Below, in pieces: positions 27,701-40,121 of a stretch of DNA of 64,000 nt. The DNA is taken from contig CAJNDS010002590.1 of NCBI GenBank assembly GCA_905221605.1, positions 869,918-933,917 of the forward strand. The letters run 5' to 3'. The stretch comes from Symbiodinium natans (Eukaryota > Sar > Dinophyceae > Suessiales > Symbiodiniaceae). The notes beneath the pieces were generated by a model that saw nothing but the letters and a program-made list of their open reading frames with translations, made no database searches and was not told where the DNA came from. Position numbers and translations under genes: made by a program. The number at the start of each line of letters is the position of its first letter. Position 1 is the first letter of the stretch.

Positions 27701-27839
27701 GAGTGAAGCTCACAGCTTTTCGCAGCTTCTCTTCCTCCGATGTCCGGCTACCCTTGTGATCTGATTTACAAGCGCTCTTGGCCCATGAAGCCTTGGGAAT
27801 TTGTTCTGGATCCTCATGACGATGCCTCGTTGTCATAAC
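24710..27839. other. Intronic host DNA
   Basis: No confident gene. A minus-strand stretch at about 27,030-27,120 (ALKSVQEHCYNVVPEAHHAQ after a CCAG) could be an exon but has no recognisable motif. The rest shows nothing supportable. Confidence 0.35.
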
Positions 27840-27889
27840 ATGTGCGATTGATACACCAAAGCCAAGAAGCCTACGGAACTCTTGCAGTT
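27840..27889 (-). CDS. Possible EF-hand helix exon
   Basis: After a CAAG acceptor reads ELQEFRRLLGFGVSIAH to a GT donor (GTTATG). Similar to the inter-loop helix at 22,062-22,130 (ELQQVLMYCG). Short, so uncertain. Confidence 0.35.
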
Positions 27890-28906
27890 CTTGGCCAATC
27901 GGCCACATCTCTGGGCATTTAGGCGCTTCATGGATTTGATAAGTCCCTCCGGCCCTTTTGCATCCTAGATGTAAAGTAACCGTAGCCCAGAACAGAACTC
28001 TTCCCAATCCAGAACTTGGAGTGTCGGCTTCGGACAGAGGGTGGTGCCTCTCTGCCCTGGTCAATCCTTGCTCATGGGCAAGGTGCTTGGGCCTAGTCTC
28101 GTGGAGCTATTGTTTACCGAAGCCCGGCCCGGAGAACTGCCTTCTTTCCCTTTTTTGGGGGGGGGGGGGGGGGCGGGAATCTTCTGTGATTCCACCGTGT
28201 TCCGTATCTTAAGTGTCTCGCTTCCACGCGCACGATTCATGCACCTACGCCTACGACCGGACACCGCTTCGACTGAACCGCGGTGGGATCTGAGCCTCGG
28301 GCCCGACTTATGGCCGGTTAAGCAGTTCTTCTTCATATTTCCAGTACCAGGGAAGAGAGGGAGCCACTCTCCGAGAGATGCCCGCACCATTGGTGCTGAG
28401 GCCCAGCCGCTTAGCCTCCTCTTCTCAGATGGACAGGGTTTCCTTGGTGGCGCCAAAGTGACAAACTTGTCTTGAAGGACATCCGAAAGCGTTCGGGATT
28501 CTAGGGCTGATCTTTACTTGCGCGTTCACGTGGTGCTTGGGATGTCAACGAAAAGAAGGTGATCTGCATGCGGTTGGTGGCAGAGTTTGTGCGTCCGTTT
28601 GCTTTGCTCCAGTGACATCTTCTCTGTTAAGGGGGCTGTCGTTTTCCTCCAAGTCACCGCGAATCCCAATCACGAAGCAAAGCCCAGCAGCAAAGCACCC
28701 CCCCCTCCTTCTCCCCCCTGCCCCCCCCCCCCCCCGAGAGCTGTTTCGCTAACGAGTGGCCCGCACAGAGAAGGCCAAGTTCATTTCATGAGGGGAGACC
28801 AGGCCGCTGCCATCCTGACGGGCAAAGTGGCGTTCTGTCTTGTTTTAGGGGGAGGTTGAGGGAAGTTTAGGGGCTCTCACTTCAGGGCTCGTTGCCCCTC
28901 CCGCCC

Positions 28907-28953
<47 letters not shown>

Positions 28954-29465
28954 ACGAGGAAAAACTCCACAAGCTTGACTCCTCGTCGACCAGCTTCCAA
29001 AGCAAGGGCTCCCACCTCGGGAGCAGCACAAAACAACTTCCCCCCACCCCCCCACAGCATCAAAAACATCCCCCCCCCCACCCCCCCCACCCCCCCCCCC
29101 ACTCACGCACACCAGTCTCCCCATACTTATTTCCCCAAGGACAGGTCCGCAATATGCTATGTAGAAAGAGTTTGTCCTTTAAGGATGCATCGAAGCTTTG
29201 GGGGCGCGGGGTGCAAGTTAGCATAACTTAGCTGTGCGGAGTTGCAGGGTCATCTGTGTTTGGCTGTCGCTGCTGGCCCATGCACTGGTCTTCCTCTAGA
29301 AACCTCTCTTCCCCGCTCCTCTCCATCGCCCAAAACAAAATAAGCCAAGCAGAATGCAAATCCCAGCCGCTTGCTCATATTGCGCATGACAGGAAGCCCC
29401 GCCAAGAGCTGCCTTGACAGGTCAGTGAAGCTTCGCATGCCAACCCACGCATGCGTTGATGTTAC
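27890..29465. other. Intronic host DNA with simple repeats
   Basis: No gene recognised. It contains G-run 28,157-28,173, C-run 28,721-28,735, a (GA)n tract 28,911-28,943 and a C-rich tract 29,041-29,101. Confidence 0.5.
28911..28943. repeat. (GA)n microsatellite
   Basis: Uninterrupted GA dinucleotides of about 33 nt, followed by GGAGAGAGAGA. Confidence 0.9.
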
Positions 29466-29531
29466 ACGCCTCAAGCCCTTGCGGAACTCTTCGCGGTCGA
29501 TTGCACCATCGCTGTCCTCATCCAGCACCTG
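29466..29531 (-). CDS. EF-hand exon with a perfect calcium loop
   Basis: Twenty-two codons between a TGCAG acceptor and a GT donor: QVLDEDSDGAIDREEFRKGL then RR. The loop D-E-D-S-D-G-A-I-D-R-E-E meets every canonical position. One of the clearest exons in the window. Confidence 0.75.
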
Positions 29532-32500
29532 CTGCAAAGGCTTTGATGCGATGTGAGGTGTGAAGCCAGCTTTGGGGCTTCGGGGGGTTTCGAGGATAAG
29601 CCTCAAGACTGAGGCTGAAGAGAAGACCCAGCTATGGTCGCGAATTTCTCCATCCACTTCGCCCAACCACCACCAGCACCCCGTACAACAGTGTGGCCTG
29701 GAAGACTGCCGACGCACACCCGGTCGTGGTGGACCTGAGGGTTCTTGAATGCTCTAAACGTTGGGCGGGGAAGTCCCCCGGATGCAGGCCCCTCAAGTCG
29801 ATGCCTTCATCCAGATTGTGCACAGAATCGGTGAGCAGCTCGCAACAAAACGGCGAAGAGCTAGAGTACCGTTGTCGCCACCTAGTCCCATCTGAACCAG
29901 GCCATGCGAGTGCCACCTGAAAAGTCACGCCTTACACTCTGCATTCATCCTTCAGCGAACCGTTCTGCTCATCTCGGTTTGCACAATTTGACAAACCCAG
30001 ATAATGGAGGTGTGACAGGGTGACGGAGTGCGGGTGAAGAAGCTCCCAGCTGCACCAGATGCCAAAACTGTTAAAGTCTTGGATTCTTCAGAATTCTTCA
30101 TATTAAGGCGATGACAGCGCACGGATGACGCCTTGCGTGGAAGCCTCGGGTCAGGGTCAGGGGGTTAAGGCGGCGATCTCGCTTAGGGATTGGAGGATTT
30201 AGGTTTTTTGGGCTTCGGGCTCTCTGAAGGGCATTGGGGGCTTGGCGAGCTGCATCATCCCTTATCCACTCAGGGCAGTATTCTGTTGTGCACAGCCTGT
30301 CGAAGACCCTGAGCTTTGAAACCCCACTGTTCTTCCTGAGTCCAGCATGGTGACGTCCCCCACATCTGTGAACCCATGCTACCAAAGTGCCAAACACTGC
30401 GAGATCTCTTCATCCGTCCATTCGGACATCTGATCTTCGATTCCTTGGCCGACATAGCAGCATGGCCGCAAGGCAACAGCCAACTCCCATATGTGTGCTC
30501 CACATGCTTCAGAGCCGTCGGAAAAAAGGCGCGTGCTCCAAAGAACCGAACCCCTTTCAGTACTTGGTTGGGGGGGCGCAGCTTGCTTTGCTTCGATCTT
30601 TCTACGCATTTCTAGACCTGGAATACACTTGAGTAGACACTTCTCGCCGTCTCGCGCTCTCGCTCTCTCTCTCTCTGTTCAACCGGCGAAGGGGGGGGGT
30701 GTGTCTATGTGGGAGGAGGAGAGAGATCCCGCGCTGTTCACTATGTCGCTGTGTGACAGAGAGAGCACAAGTCTTGAGCCCCCGTTGCCTGAGAGACATG
30801 TTTCAGCTGTTGCAGGGGCTTTGGGGCAAAAGCCAAAGGCCATAGCCTCTTGAAGCTGGGCATCCGCTTCTGCCTCGGATGGGACATGATTCACGGCTTC
30901 AACGGTCTTTCAAGCTGCATGGGGTGCGGTCGGCCCTCAGAAAAAGACCAAGATCATCAGAGGGAGCTGCAAATCTTGTTGGACCTGAATGCACCCAACC
31001 CACGGTCCAACAGTCAATCCAAGTCACGGCCGGTCTGTGGCGCCCTTGCTGGGGCCAAATGTCATACAGCTGAGCTTGAGATTGCGTTCTGAAGTCAAAC
31101 TCTCTAGCTTCAGGCGCTTACTGTGTTCGTAGGTTTCGGTTTTTGGGGGCGCTCGCCAACTCCGAGTGCAGGCGCCTGAGCTACATGTTCACATTGCACC
31201 GAACATCTCGGAACCCGGGGCGGCAGCACATGGGGCCCAACGACTTAAAAGAACCGGAGCTTGAACTTCACCGAAACGTGCCACCACAGCACCCCTAGTG
31301 GTCCGATCGTATTCCTTGCAATGCAAAGTGCATCAACCTCGGGCGCGGGAAGGGCGCGGGAAGAGAATATTTACAATATTCAAGGCAGAGGCACGCTCCA
31401 GGCTTTCCTTCGAAGCTCTCCATCGAGAAAGATGTTTCCTTGGAATCGGCCAATCCCTCCACTGGGGCCACAAGGGGCAGCTGTGGGGGCAGGACGGCTT
31501 CGCCCGGAAGGCTCATAGGATCTTCCTGGTATGGGGATATAGCCTGGATAGCTGCTTAGGGTTGCTTTTGCAGAGGGCATGACGCTGCAACTAGCAGCTG
31601 AGAGAGCGGCCACAAGCGACTCGCCGGTCAAGAAGCCCATCATCGAGCTCACGAACTCCTGGATGTAGATTCAAGTAGCTTTGTTAAGGGCTTGTACGGG
31701 TATCCGTTATAGAGACGGCCCTACTTTCGGAAATTTTAAAGTCATTTCGAGCAACTGCCATGCACTCAGAGGGCTGACGGTTGAGATCCAGCTAAAAGCC
31801 AAAGCAGAAGCCGGTGCCTCGCGGTCCACGAAGCCAGTCTTGTCACGGTCCATGATCTAAGAAGGCGAGGCAGGCGCGTGGTGTACGTCTTCAGGGCTTT
31901 TGGGGGAGCTCTGCATGGCTCACTCACAGCTTTCAGCATAGCGACAGGACTGGTCATTCGCATGCTGACAGCTTGACTTGGCACGCATAAACTTCGTGCC
32001 ATGGGAATGGAAGGATGCCACGATTCTTGACGAAAACGAATTACTTGACATGGAGTAAGGCATGGATTGCGTCAAGCAGTGCTCCCAGTCATCGGGTCAG
32101 CTCATGGGTCACACCATAATGAAGGTTTAGAGACCTGACAAGAACCCTGATCCTTGTAGGGGAAGTGCAGATACTATTGCCAGAAGACGACTCAGAATGG
32201 AAGAGGCCATGAAACCCTTAAAGCAGCTTGTCGCGCTCTTCACAGTCCATTGCGAGGCTCAGTTGGCAAAGTTGTCCAGAGACAATTGCAGACGAGGGAC
32301 GCACAGGAGGCCTGGGAGGAGTAGCATTGCGTCAGGTTCGTGGAGTATTCAGTATGGGTCAGAGCTTTTGGATGCTTCCGGGACTGCGCATCTCGGCTTT
32401 CTGCAAGTTTTTCGAAACCGCCTCAGAACTGCCCAAAGGCCAGGTTGGTCTTCGGCTGGAAGCGAATACGGTTCCGATGTGAGGAGCATTGTAACGAGGC

Positions 32501-32772
32501 TTCGGTGCCGAGCTGCTGTAGATGTGATCCTCCATTGTGATCCTCAGTTGCGGCCCATGGACAACTGTGCGGCCTGCAGGAGTTGCACAAGCCCGGTCTT
32601 CAGTCTGCCTGACAACACTTGCACCAGTGCTGCACAGTATCTTGTCCGTGTCGTCGTTGAAGCCACCTGAGTCTGTCGCTGTGCCGCTTTGCGCTGTGCT
32701 CAAAACTTTGTGGTCTTGGAGACGCTGCCGCATCTACTACAGTTGGTTAAACTCATTACACTGTCAGTACAC
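29532..32772. other. Intronic host DNA
   Basis: No gene recognised. A short CT-rich tract lies at 30,660-30,680. Reading frames on both strands look like chance. Confidence 0.35.
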
Positions 32773-32861
32773 GCCGTCCCGAACAAAAGGTTCCATGGAC
32801 AAGCCGCTGCTGGCACTGCGCAAGATCGGCCGCAGCTCCTGGTACGAGAGCCTGCCGTCTC
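32773..32861 (-). CDS. EF-hand half-loop exon
   Basis: After a CGAG acceptor reads GDGRLSYQELRPILRSASSG followed by LSMEPFVRDG to a GT donor. Loop positions 5-12 would be D-G-R-L-S-Y-Q-E. Lies in order between the phosphatase exons (37-46 kb) and the other EF-hand exons. Confidence 0.62.
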
Positions 32862-34589
32862 CTCGGTGCAGGCTTAAGCTCGCGTTCAGGTTTTGTGGTG
32901 TATACTGCATTAGACTGCCAAATCTTGAGCTTGATGCTCTCGACCACAAGCCGCATACCCCCAGTTCAGAAACCGCCTCTGCCCGCGCGGAAGAAAACAA
33001 ACATCCATGCACACATTTTGAAAAGAGAGAAGCCAGCAGAATACGAGGTCGCTACGATACTGTGGAAGATCCATGAAGCAACGGCAAGCCCTTCACGCTA
33101 GGCACCCCAAACCCGAAGTGAACCAGCTGGGCAACCGTTGCGGTCGACAGTGTTCCAGGCAGCCTCCGGAGCAGTGCCAATGGGAAGTGGGGGGCACTAG
33201 GACTCGCTCTTTGGGGTGTAAGCTGGGCCTGGACAACGATTCTGCCATGCTTTTGCATTTTGTACTGGTGGTGAGCAACCATGTGCAGAGGTTGTTAAAA
33301 ATCACTGTACGGCACCAAATAATCACAGAGACTTGTAGGTACGTGCATGTACTCAATTTTGTAACATGAATAGTGGTTGCTGTTCTTCTTATTCTCGCAT
33401 GGGCTGTATGGGAGGAGTGTATCTCGCTGCAGCCACACGCCCGCATGGCTGATGAGCATGGCCATGAGCCATGTATCTGTTGGGGGGGGCAGGGTCTCCG
33501 CCTCGATGTCGGCCTTGGTCTTCACGCCTGGCAGGATGCTCATCATGGAGCCTGCGGGACAGAAGTCATGGCTGGCAGTGGGACCTTGTCATGAGGATCT
33601 TGAGGGCTGTGCCAAGCTCAACAGCAGCGTCGATCGAAGCCATGTGAGACTCGTTTCGCTACCGGACAGTCCAAACAGTTTACGACTGTTACGACAAAAT
33701 CGCATGCTCCGGCAGGAAGGCCTCCATAGAACCTTGACGCCAGCTTTCTGGCTAAAGAGTTCCTCTCAGGACCAAGGGCTGGGTGGTTTGCCAGCATCCC
33801 AACGAACTCCCTCAATGTCACTGTCCCGAAATGTCCCTAGGCCCTAATCCTAACCTTACTAACGCAGTTAAGCACCCGCTCAAGCCCCGTATCAGTTTCC
33901 CCGAGAGCCCTACCCCGGTCCCATACTGGCTGAGGAAGACGGCGTAGTTGAACTCCAAGTCCAAGGACTTCCTCTGGCACTGCCACTCCCTCCCCGCCCC
34001 CGCGAAAGGGGATTATTTGGGTCGGCGTGCTGGTCAGGGTATCGTCGTCGAGCTGCACAGGGAGACCATAGTATGGCTGCACTACGATCGAGCCACAGAA
34101 AATCCAAGGGACGCGGCCAGGTCCCAAGGAAAAACAAACAGAGATCATCGCAGGCAAGCTGCAGCATGTAGGGCTCCAGCCATTCCTTCGCCAATATATC
34201 TTTGCTGTATGAGGTTCCATGCGAGCTGGGATTGCATCCGAGGCAGGATTCTTCTCAAGCCAGAGCACGGCTTAAGCCCTCTAAGATGATCCTTACCGTG
34301 GACCTGACTGGACCCCAGTGTCCCAAGGGAAGTCGTCGTCGGCGATGACGCAAGCACGCATGCCACGAGCCTGGGCTTCAAGCGTGACTTGGCTTGGGTG
34401 TAAGATGATCGCCACGAAGCTCCCCAGAAAACATCCTCATTTCTTTGGAATGTTTGGAACCTGGGTGCTATATGCTGCCAGAACCCATGGACAGCTGCAT
34501 AGACATGCCAGCTGCATGAGCCTCCCTCAAGCTGGGTCTCCACTTCAACACCTGACCATGTGCTTGTCCTGATGTGAAATGCTGAGATC
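32862..34589. other. Intronic host DNA
   Basis: No gene recognised. Several long chance frames exist on both strands but none carries a motif. Confidence 0.35.
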
Positions 34590-34624
34590 CTGGCCCAGTG
34601 TTCTCTGCTGAGCACACCACCAGC
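34590..34624 (-). CDS. Possible first EF-hand half-loop exon after the phosphatase domain
   Basis: After a GCAG acceptor reads AGGVLSREHWA. Glu would be loop position 12 and Val position 8, followed by a Trp as often seen in the first EF-hand after PPP domains. The donor would be GA (GATCTC), like others here. Confidence 0.4.
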
Positions 34625-34817
34625 CTGCCGGTGGCTCCACATCTTATTCGGGAGGTCGTAGAGTATTTCTTTGCTGGCCAGTGCCATTTCCGGCAGAATG
34701 CTCCGAATGCCTCTCCCTTCTGAGTCAGTGCACTGGTGGAACTCTAAAAGCCCTTTTGTCCTGAGCCGGCCTCGGTGTCGATGGCCTGCCAATATCCCAG
34801 GAGCCTTGAGTCGAGTG

Positions 34818-34975
34818 AGCGAGAGGGAAAGAGGGACAGAGGGGGAGAGAGGGAGAGGGAAAGAGGGAGAGATGGGGGAGAGGGGGAGAGGGAGAGAGGG
34901 AGGGACAGAGAGGGAGAGCAGAGAGAGAGAGGGAGAGAGGGAGGCAGAGAGGGAGAGCAGAGAGAGAGAGGGACA
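34818..34975. repeat. Purine GAGAGGG-type minisatellite
   Basis: About 160 nt of near-pure purine on the plus strand with variable GAGAGGGA units. The unit GAGAGCAGAGAGAGAGAGGGA occurs twice near 34,914 and 34,950. Confidence 0.7.
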
Positions 34976-36864
34976 GATGCTGCCAATGACTCGCCAGAAG
35001 GCGCTGTAGACCCTTCTGCTACCAACCCAGATCCCGGATTTCTACCTCTGCTGTCAAGAGGCTGTGGCCGCACACCTGGGGAAGGTTTCCAAGTACGTTT
35101 GAATGATTTGCGGCTGAAAGTCAAAACCGAGTGTCTGGGCCTGGGCCTTCAGGTGTACTAGCAGTGCCGCACTCCTGAAAGTCCGGAAGCACTGACTGGG
35201 CAGCAGGTGAAGCCACGCTGCAGTACGTGAGCTCCCGGAGCTTCGCTAGTGCCCTGGCCGGCGCACAAGGATAGGGTCGACGATGCAACTCTTCATTGTC
35301 TTTTCAAGCTTCGGTAAGGTACATCCGCTCATCCACCAAACTTTCGCCATGGTAACACTCTCATTGGTTTTGCTGGGGGGGGCGAACCCTCTCTCTATAC
35401 ATCTTGGCCAGACCCTTCTTTCGGCGCCAGAACGAAACGCCACACAACCCAGGTCCAACTGATGTCTCGCAAGACCTCCACCCTGAATCCGTGCACCAAG
35501 TGTAACTCCCACAGATGCCAAAGCACGACTCATTACTCGAAATCCGTGCAGCTCCAGATGCCTCGCCCGTGGTCCGAGTGTGAGGGCTGCCTTGCGAATT
35601 GCGCATCAAGGGCATCACGCGGCACTGGTCGAGTATTCTTGTGCGCAGAGTTCAAGGGCTTGGGGTTCTCACATATCTCGTGGTGAAGCAGTGTGCAAAA
35701 CCTTCCTAAAATGAAATGACAGCTCCCGAGTCTTGAGAAAGTTGCTGAGGCGTTAAAAAAGCCCCAGAACCTTAGCACTCAGGCAAGGAAGTTGAGACTG
35801 CTCTGAAGAGCTTAGCATACAAGATGGGTCAGACTCTACCTCCATAGAAAACACCTCCCGCAAACGTGCAAATGCTTTGCGGACTCAGTATGTCGAGCGT
35901 TCAATGCCGGTAAAACCCTGCCAATACTCCGCAAATGCAACTGAATTCCCATTCGCTTCACGAGCTGGTCGAACCGAAGCCGGCTCGAATACATTTTCTC
36001 CCGCCTGAGCTTCTTGGAACTTGTTCTTCATCTCCTGCACGGAACGCTGAACCCTGCTTGGGGACATGTAGGGAAACACCTAAGGTTGCGGGATGCTCAT
36101 CTACGGGGCCGTCATTTGCGCAGCACAGTGTTGTGTGCCACCCGCGCGACATGTACCTTTATGATAAGAAACGCCCGTCAAAATGTCCCGGCGAACCATT
36201 GAGGGATGGCCCTTCCATGTACCGAAGCAAGCTTAAAGTTAACTCTAAAGTTCGCGGGGCGCCTCGGAAACCTTGCTATTGGACATGAGGCCTTCCTGGG
36301 CAGGTCGAGGAGTCATCGTTGAGATGTCTTGGGGGTTGCGGCTTTAGGCATCTAAAGGGGTCTTCGTGGACTCCTATACTCCTGTGGAGTTGTTGAGTGG
36401 CTTCCCTGTAGGTTCTGGCATGATCCAATGGCGAGCTGCAAGGGCTCCAATTGCAGATTCGAGCGCGCTTTGTGGAGTGTCAGAGGCTCGCGTTCGGTCA
36501 GTTAGGCTCTATGATGGTCCCCGTTTAAGTTTGGTTACGGTGTGTTCACTCAGCAGAAAACTCTTGGCGCCCTTCCGCGGAAACTCATGATGTCCGCTAC
36601 ACAGTATCTCAGCTGGAGCGGACAAAAAGTACACGGCTCGTGTGGGCTTATGTGGTCTTTATTGACCTTCCCATTGCAAACTTCCTACGCCAATGAAGCT
36701 GCAAATACTAGGCCATACCAGTATCCAAGGCTCTGTGAAGCCCACGCGCCATGCGGGCCAAGAAACCAGAGACGAAGCCAGGCTACCTGAGTGGAGGTCC
36801 TCTCATTTCTGCTCTCATTTGCCTTCTCGGCCTAGCGAGGGGAGTTCTCCGAATTTCGAAGGAA

Positions 36865-36900
36865 ACCCCAAACCCTAAGCCCTAAACCCTAAACCCTAAC
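36865..36900. repeat. Interstitial telomere-type repeat (CCCTAAA)n
   Basis: Degenerate CCCTAAA units. Similar TTTAGGG/CCCTAAA stretches occur at 23,340-23,353, 44,000-44,018, 47,872-47,915 and 63,929-63,944, in both orientations. Confidence 0.75.
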
Positions 36901-37368
36901 CCGAAGCCCTAAATCGGGGCGTTTTTTTGCAGGACAAACTTTCTGAGGCGTTGGGTCGCAAGGCTCGGGCTCCATGTGCAGATCAAGAGACCGGCTTCTT
37001 TGGGCTCCATGACCACCTCAGCTGCAGGGCTGTGACAGGTCTGAAAGGCCTTTTCCATCTTGGGTCCCCACAAGGATGGGGAGCACAACCTTTCTCAGGA
37101 GCAGCTGAGTTGGGCAAAAAAATGCGACAAGGGCCACTGTGCACATATGTGAGAGTTCTGTCTCCTGCGGGCGGGGACGCGTACTGAACACAACATTGTG
37201 CGCCAAGCAACTCAGGACGAAACCCACAAAAAGGAGAACCGACGTGCCAACGACTGACACCCTGAAATCTGCACAAGCCCACGCCGCTACAAACCAGCTT
37301 TTGCCGGCCTTGAACGAGCCCATAACACAACAGTGACCACGGTGACTACAGTGATGGTCAGTGACTAC

Positions 37369-37413
37369 CTCAGTGACAGTCCCAGGAGCCACAGCTGCCT
37401 TGTTGCCCATGGG
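37369..37413 (-). CDS. PPP phosphatase exon: MGNKAAV segment
   Basis: Fifteen codons between a CGAG acceptor and a GT donor: PMGNKAAVAPGTVTE. MGNK(A/G)A(V/F) follows the conserved NYC motif near the end of PPP catalytic domains. Last phosphatase-domain exon found before the EF-hand exons. Confidence 0.6.
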
Positions 37414-37784
37414 CTCGCCGGCTCCTGGCGCGGTGTTGTCTCCAAGGGGTTGCGGCAACTCGGGACATTCCGTCAGTGTCATGTGCAACTTCGCACAATG
37501 GGCAGTCATCCGGCTGTTAGGGGCTTGCTGAGGCTGACTGGCAGGTCTAGACTCTGTTCATAGGTTGGGGCGAAAACTCAGCGTGGAACAGATTTACTGC
37601 TGCAGCGCACTGCACAAAAGGCATATGGCCGTAGTTTCCATTCGCCCGTCGTACCTCGCGGATAGTTGCTGGCGGAGAAGACCGTCGCTGCGATCATGTG
37701 CCTGGCGCCATGGGCATGTTCGATTGCTCCGAGAAGGATTCTGAATCAAAGGACGTGGCCCAATTCTGATAAGCTGCCCTTTGC

Positions 37785-37808
37785 CATTCTGGTGCTCGAT
37801 GGAAAAGC
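37785..37808 (-). CDS. Possible 24-nt PPP exon: GFSIEHQNG
   Basis: A TCAG acceptor and GC donor (GCAAAG) bound 24 nt encoding FSIEHQN with split Gly codons at each end. It matches the G-(Y/F)-x-(V/I)-x-H-(D/N)-G strand of PPP enzymes and lies in correct order between PSKRGAG and MGNKAAV. Too short to be certain. Confidence 0.45.
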
Positions 37809-39829
37809 CTGATTGCAAGACAGCAGTGCGGCCATGCACGATTCCCAATGGTTTGCGTTGAAACCCCAGCTCTGCACTGTGTAGCAACTTGGTCCTACAT
37901 GGCCGAAGAACGTGAAGTCACCGTAGGGTGAGTGCACTTCCTGTTAGCTGCCTTTCACCATCGAACCGCCTCATAGAACTACCTCAAGCGGCCTCCCTTC
38001 ATTCCAAGTGTTTGTCGACGAAATTGCGTGAACTTAAGAACTGGGATTTTTGGATCTCGGGCTGCTACCATGATGAAATCGTGGGGTGCTTGACGCCTGC
38101 ATATACTTGAGCATGTAGGATAACAGGACAGCTATTGGGACGAGACGGATATCATATTGTCGTTGTTGTTGGTGTAGGTCAATGAAAATAACTAGCCCTA
38201 GGAACAACATGACAAGCTAGCCCGGCGCATCAAGCCGAGTACAACTAGCCCTAAGTACACATTAGCCCGACCCCCGATATACTGCCCTGCAATCCCTTCC
38301 GGCACTACTGGCCATTAAAGCAACTTGACTTTCAAACTTTCAAAATGAAATGGTAGTCGTCTTCCAATGCTGTTATCCAACATCTACGAATTATTTGCAT
38401 TTTTAACTTGAGGGTCTTTTTGAATACGAATTCACAGCGACCCCTAATTGCTCATTAGCAAGGGCATGATTCCATAAGGTCTGTTCCAGTTTGTAAGCTA
38501 CAAGGCGTTGTTACTGTAATTCCATGAATGTACCTAGCCCTAGATACAAAGTGAAACAAGCCCCGATATTCACAATTCTGGCGCATTGGTTGTCCCAGCA
38601 GCTCTGTCCTTCGTTCTCTTCTGGCGTTCCCTGCCACTGCAATAATATGACCCTTGACCTCCAGGTATGTTAATGCAACAATCCGGATTGCTAGCATTGC
38701 TTGACTTGAGGTGGGGGGACTCATATGAGTAAGTGTCTTTCTCTGTAAGTTCTAAGTTGTACATTTCGTGCAATATGTATTTCTATACAGCACAACATCT
38801 GCGGGACAGGCGTATTGGATTGAGTGTCTAGTTCGTTAATTGATGTCAGTAACAAATGGCCTCGAGCATAAATTTATTGACAGCACAGAACGCATGGAGC
38901 GATAGCGCTAATCATTTTAGTTCACTCCAAAGCTACCAAGCAAAACAGCTTAAAGAGGTTTCGTAAACAAATTGGAGGCCAGTTAAAAATAGCAGGCACG
39001 CTTATAGTACTTTTTCCCGCCAACTTAATCTCAAAGACACAAAATTGCCAAGCCGTCCCTCATTCTCCTCACATCTTCCCGGCCGTCAAAGTAGCATTCA
39101 AGAATTATAGTTGAAACTCATTTTTAGTAAGACCAACTCAGAATGATTCATGCTTACTTTTTGAACTTTCTAATTCGTAAAAAGAATCACCTTGAACACG
39201 CTATCCATGTGATGCATTTACATGAAAATTAACCTCACAGCTTTCCACTTTGCACTTTTTTTTGGGCCTATGCTCCAAGTTGTACAGCTGGAAACCGCTG
39301 CACCCTGCCTTACGACAGACAGGTAGAAAACAGGTTTCCACGTCTGTCGTGGTGGACGGGGTGAGCATGCAGATATCTATATATATATACCTATCTCTCT
39401 ATATATATATATATATAGATATAGAATTATGCGTATAAGGTCATTGGGAAACCCATTTTAAGCAACACTGTGTTCGTCAAACCTTCCCGTCACAGGCCAG
39501 CCGTGGTGCCATCTGAACGCTTCTCATGGGAGCGGAGAAGAACCTTCAGCTTGTTCACTTTCAGAAACTCCTGCGCAGTGCTGAAGGCATATGAGACATA
39601 TGAGGTGTCATGTTAAGCTGGATGTGGCTTTTGACTGGGTGCCGTGAGGTGAAGGGCAGAAAGAATGTGACGCAAGCATGGCGGGTGAGAGGCGCGGGAG
39701 ATATGCAGACGTGATTCCACGTGCAATCAGCGGTGCAGGGCTCTGCAAATAACTCCACCACACGCGTACACACCCACAAAGAAAATTCGAAGCCTGAAGC
39801 CTATCCCCTAGGGTCCTGTGTCACCTTAC
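37809..39829. other. Intronic DNA with an AT-richer island
   Basis: No gene recognised. From about 38,100 to 39,450 composition shifts to AT-rich, including a (TA)n tract at 39,372-39,425. This may be an old insertion, but no transposase, terminal repeat or LTR is visible. Confidence 0.4.
39372..39425. repeat. (TA)n-rich microsatellite
   Basis: Two TA runs separated by CCTATCTCTC, within the AT-richer island of the 37.8-39.8 kb stretch. Confidence 0.85.
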
Positions 39830-39975
39830 CTCGGTTCAAACGTCGTTTCAGAAAGCTGCCTTGACAAGCTCTGACAAGAAGCCTCCTTCTCAGAGTTCTC
39901 ATCCAAGGCACTATCAAAAAAGGCACCAGCCCCCCTTTTGGAGGGCCCACGCTGGGAGGGCTTCATCACGGGATC
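39830..39975 (-). CDS. PPP phosphatase exon: PSKRGAG segment
   Basis: After a CAAG acceptor reads DPVMKPSQRGPSKRGAGAFF, matching the WSDP...RG-S-x-RG-x-G region that follows LLWSD in PPP enzymes. The following FDSALDENSEKEA is unusual for the family and may be an insertion, or the exon may end earlier. The lower border assumes the strong AG|GTAAGG donor. Confidence 0.62.
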
Positions 39976-40063
39976 CTTGGTGAGGTGTTCAGCTTCCAGG
40001 ATGGATTGCCAGAGCGTTTTGCTCACGTTTGCGCCGGTTTGCGGGTGCCGGTATCCGCCAAGC

Positions 40064-40121
40064 ATCACTCCAGAGCAAAGCGACGAAGATTCGGTATTGG
40101 CGCTGGCGCTGCCGCTCTTTC
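40064..40121 (-). CDS. PPP phosphatase exon: LLWSD segment
   Basis: Ends in FVALLWSD, the core metal-site-adjacent motif of PPP enzymes. With a GA donor (AGT|GATGCT) it joins the next exon to read LLWSDPVM; with GC the Asp is kept here. The intron would be under 100 nt. The N-terminal residues (ERQRQRQYRI) are poorly conserved, so the upper border is doubtful. Confidence 0.5.

Larger units (their letters stand above)
34625..37368. other. Intronic host DNA with GA-rich and telomere-like repeats
   Basis: No gene recognised. It has a purine (GAGAGGG-type) tract at about 34,818-34,975 and a (CCCTAAA)n-like stretch at 36,865-36,900. Confidence 0.5.

Noticed and set aside
34145-34792. 215-codon minus-strand frame as one continuous gene
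   Set aside because: Only a short part (34,590-34,624) shows an EF-hand pattern with splice borders; the rest looks like chance coding in GC-rich DNA.
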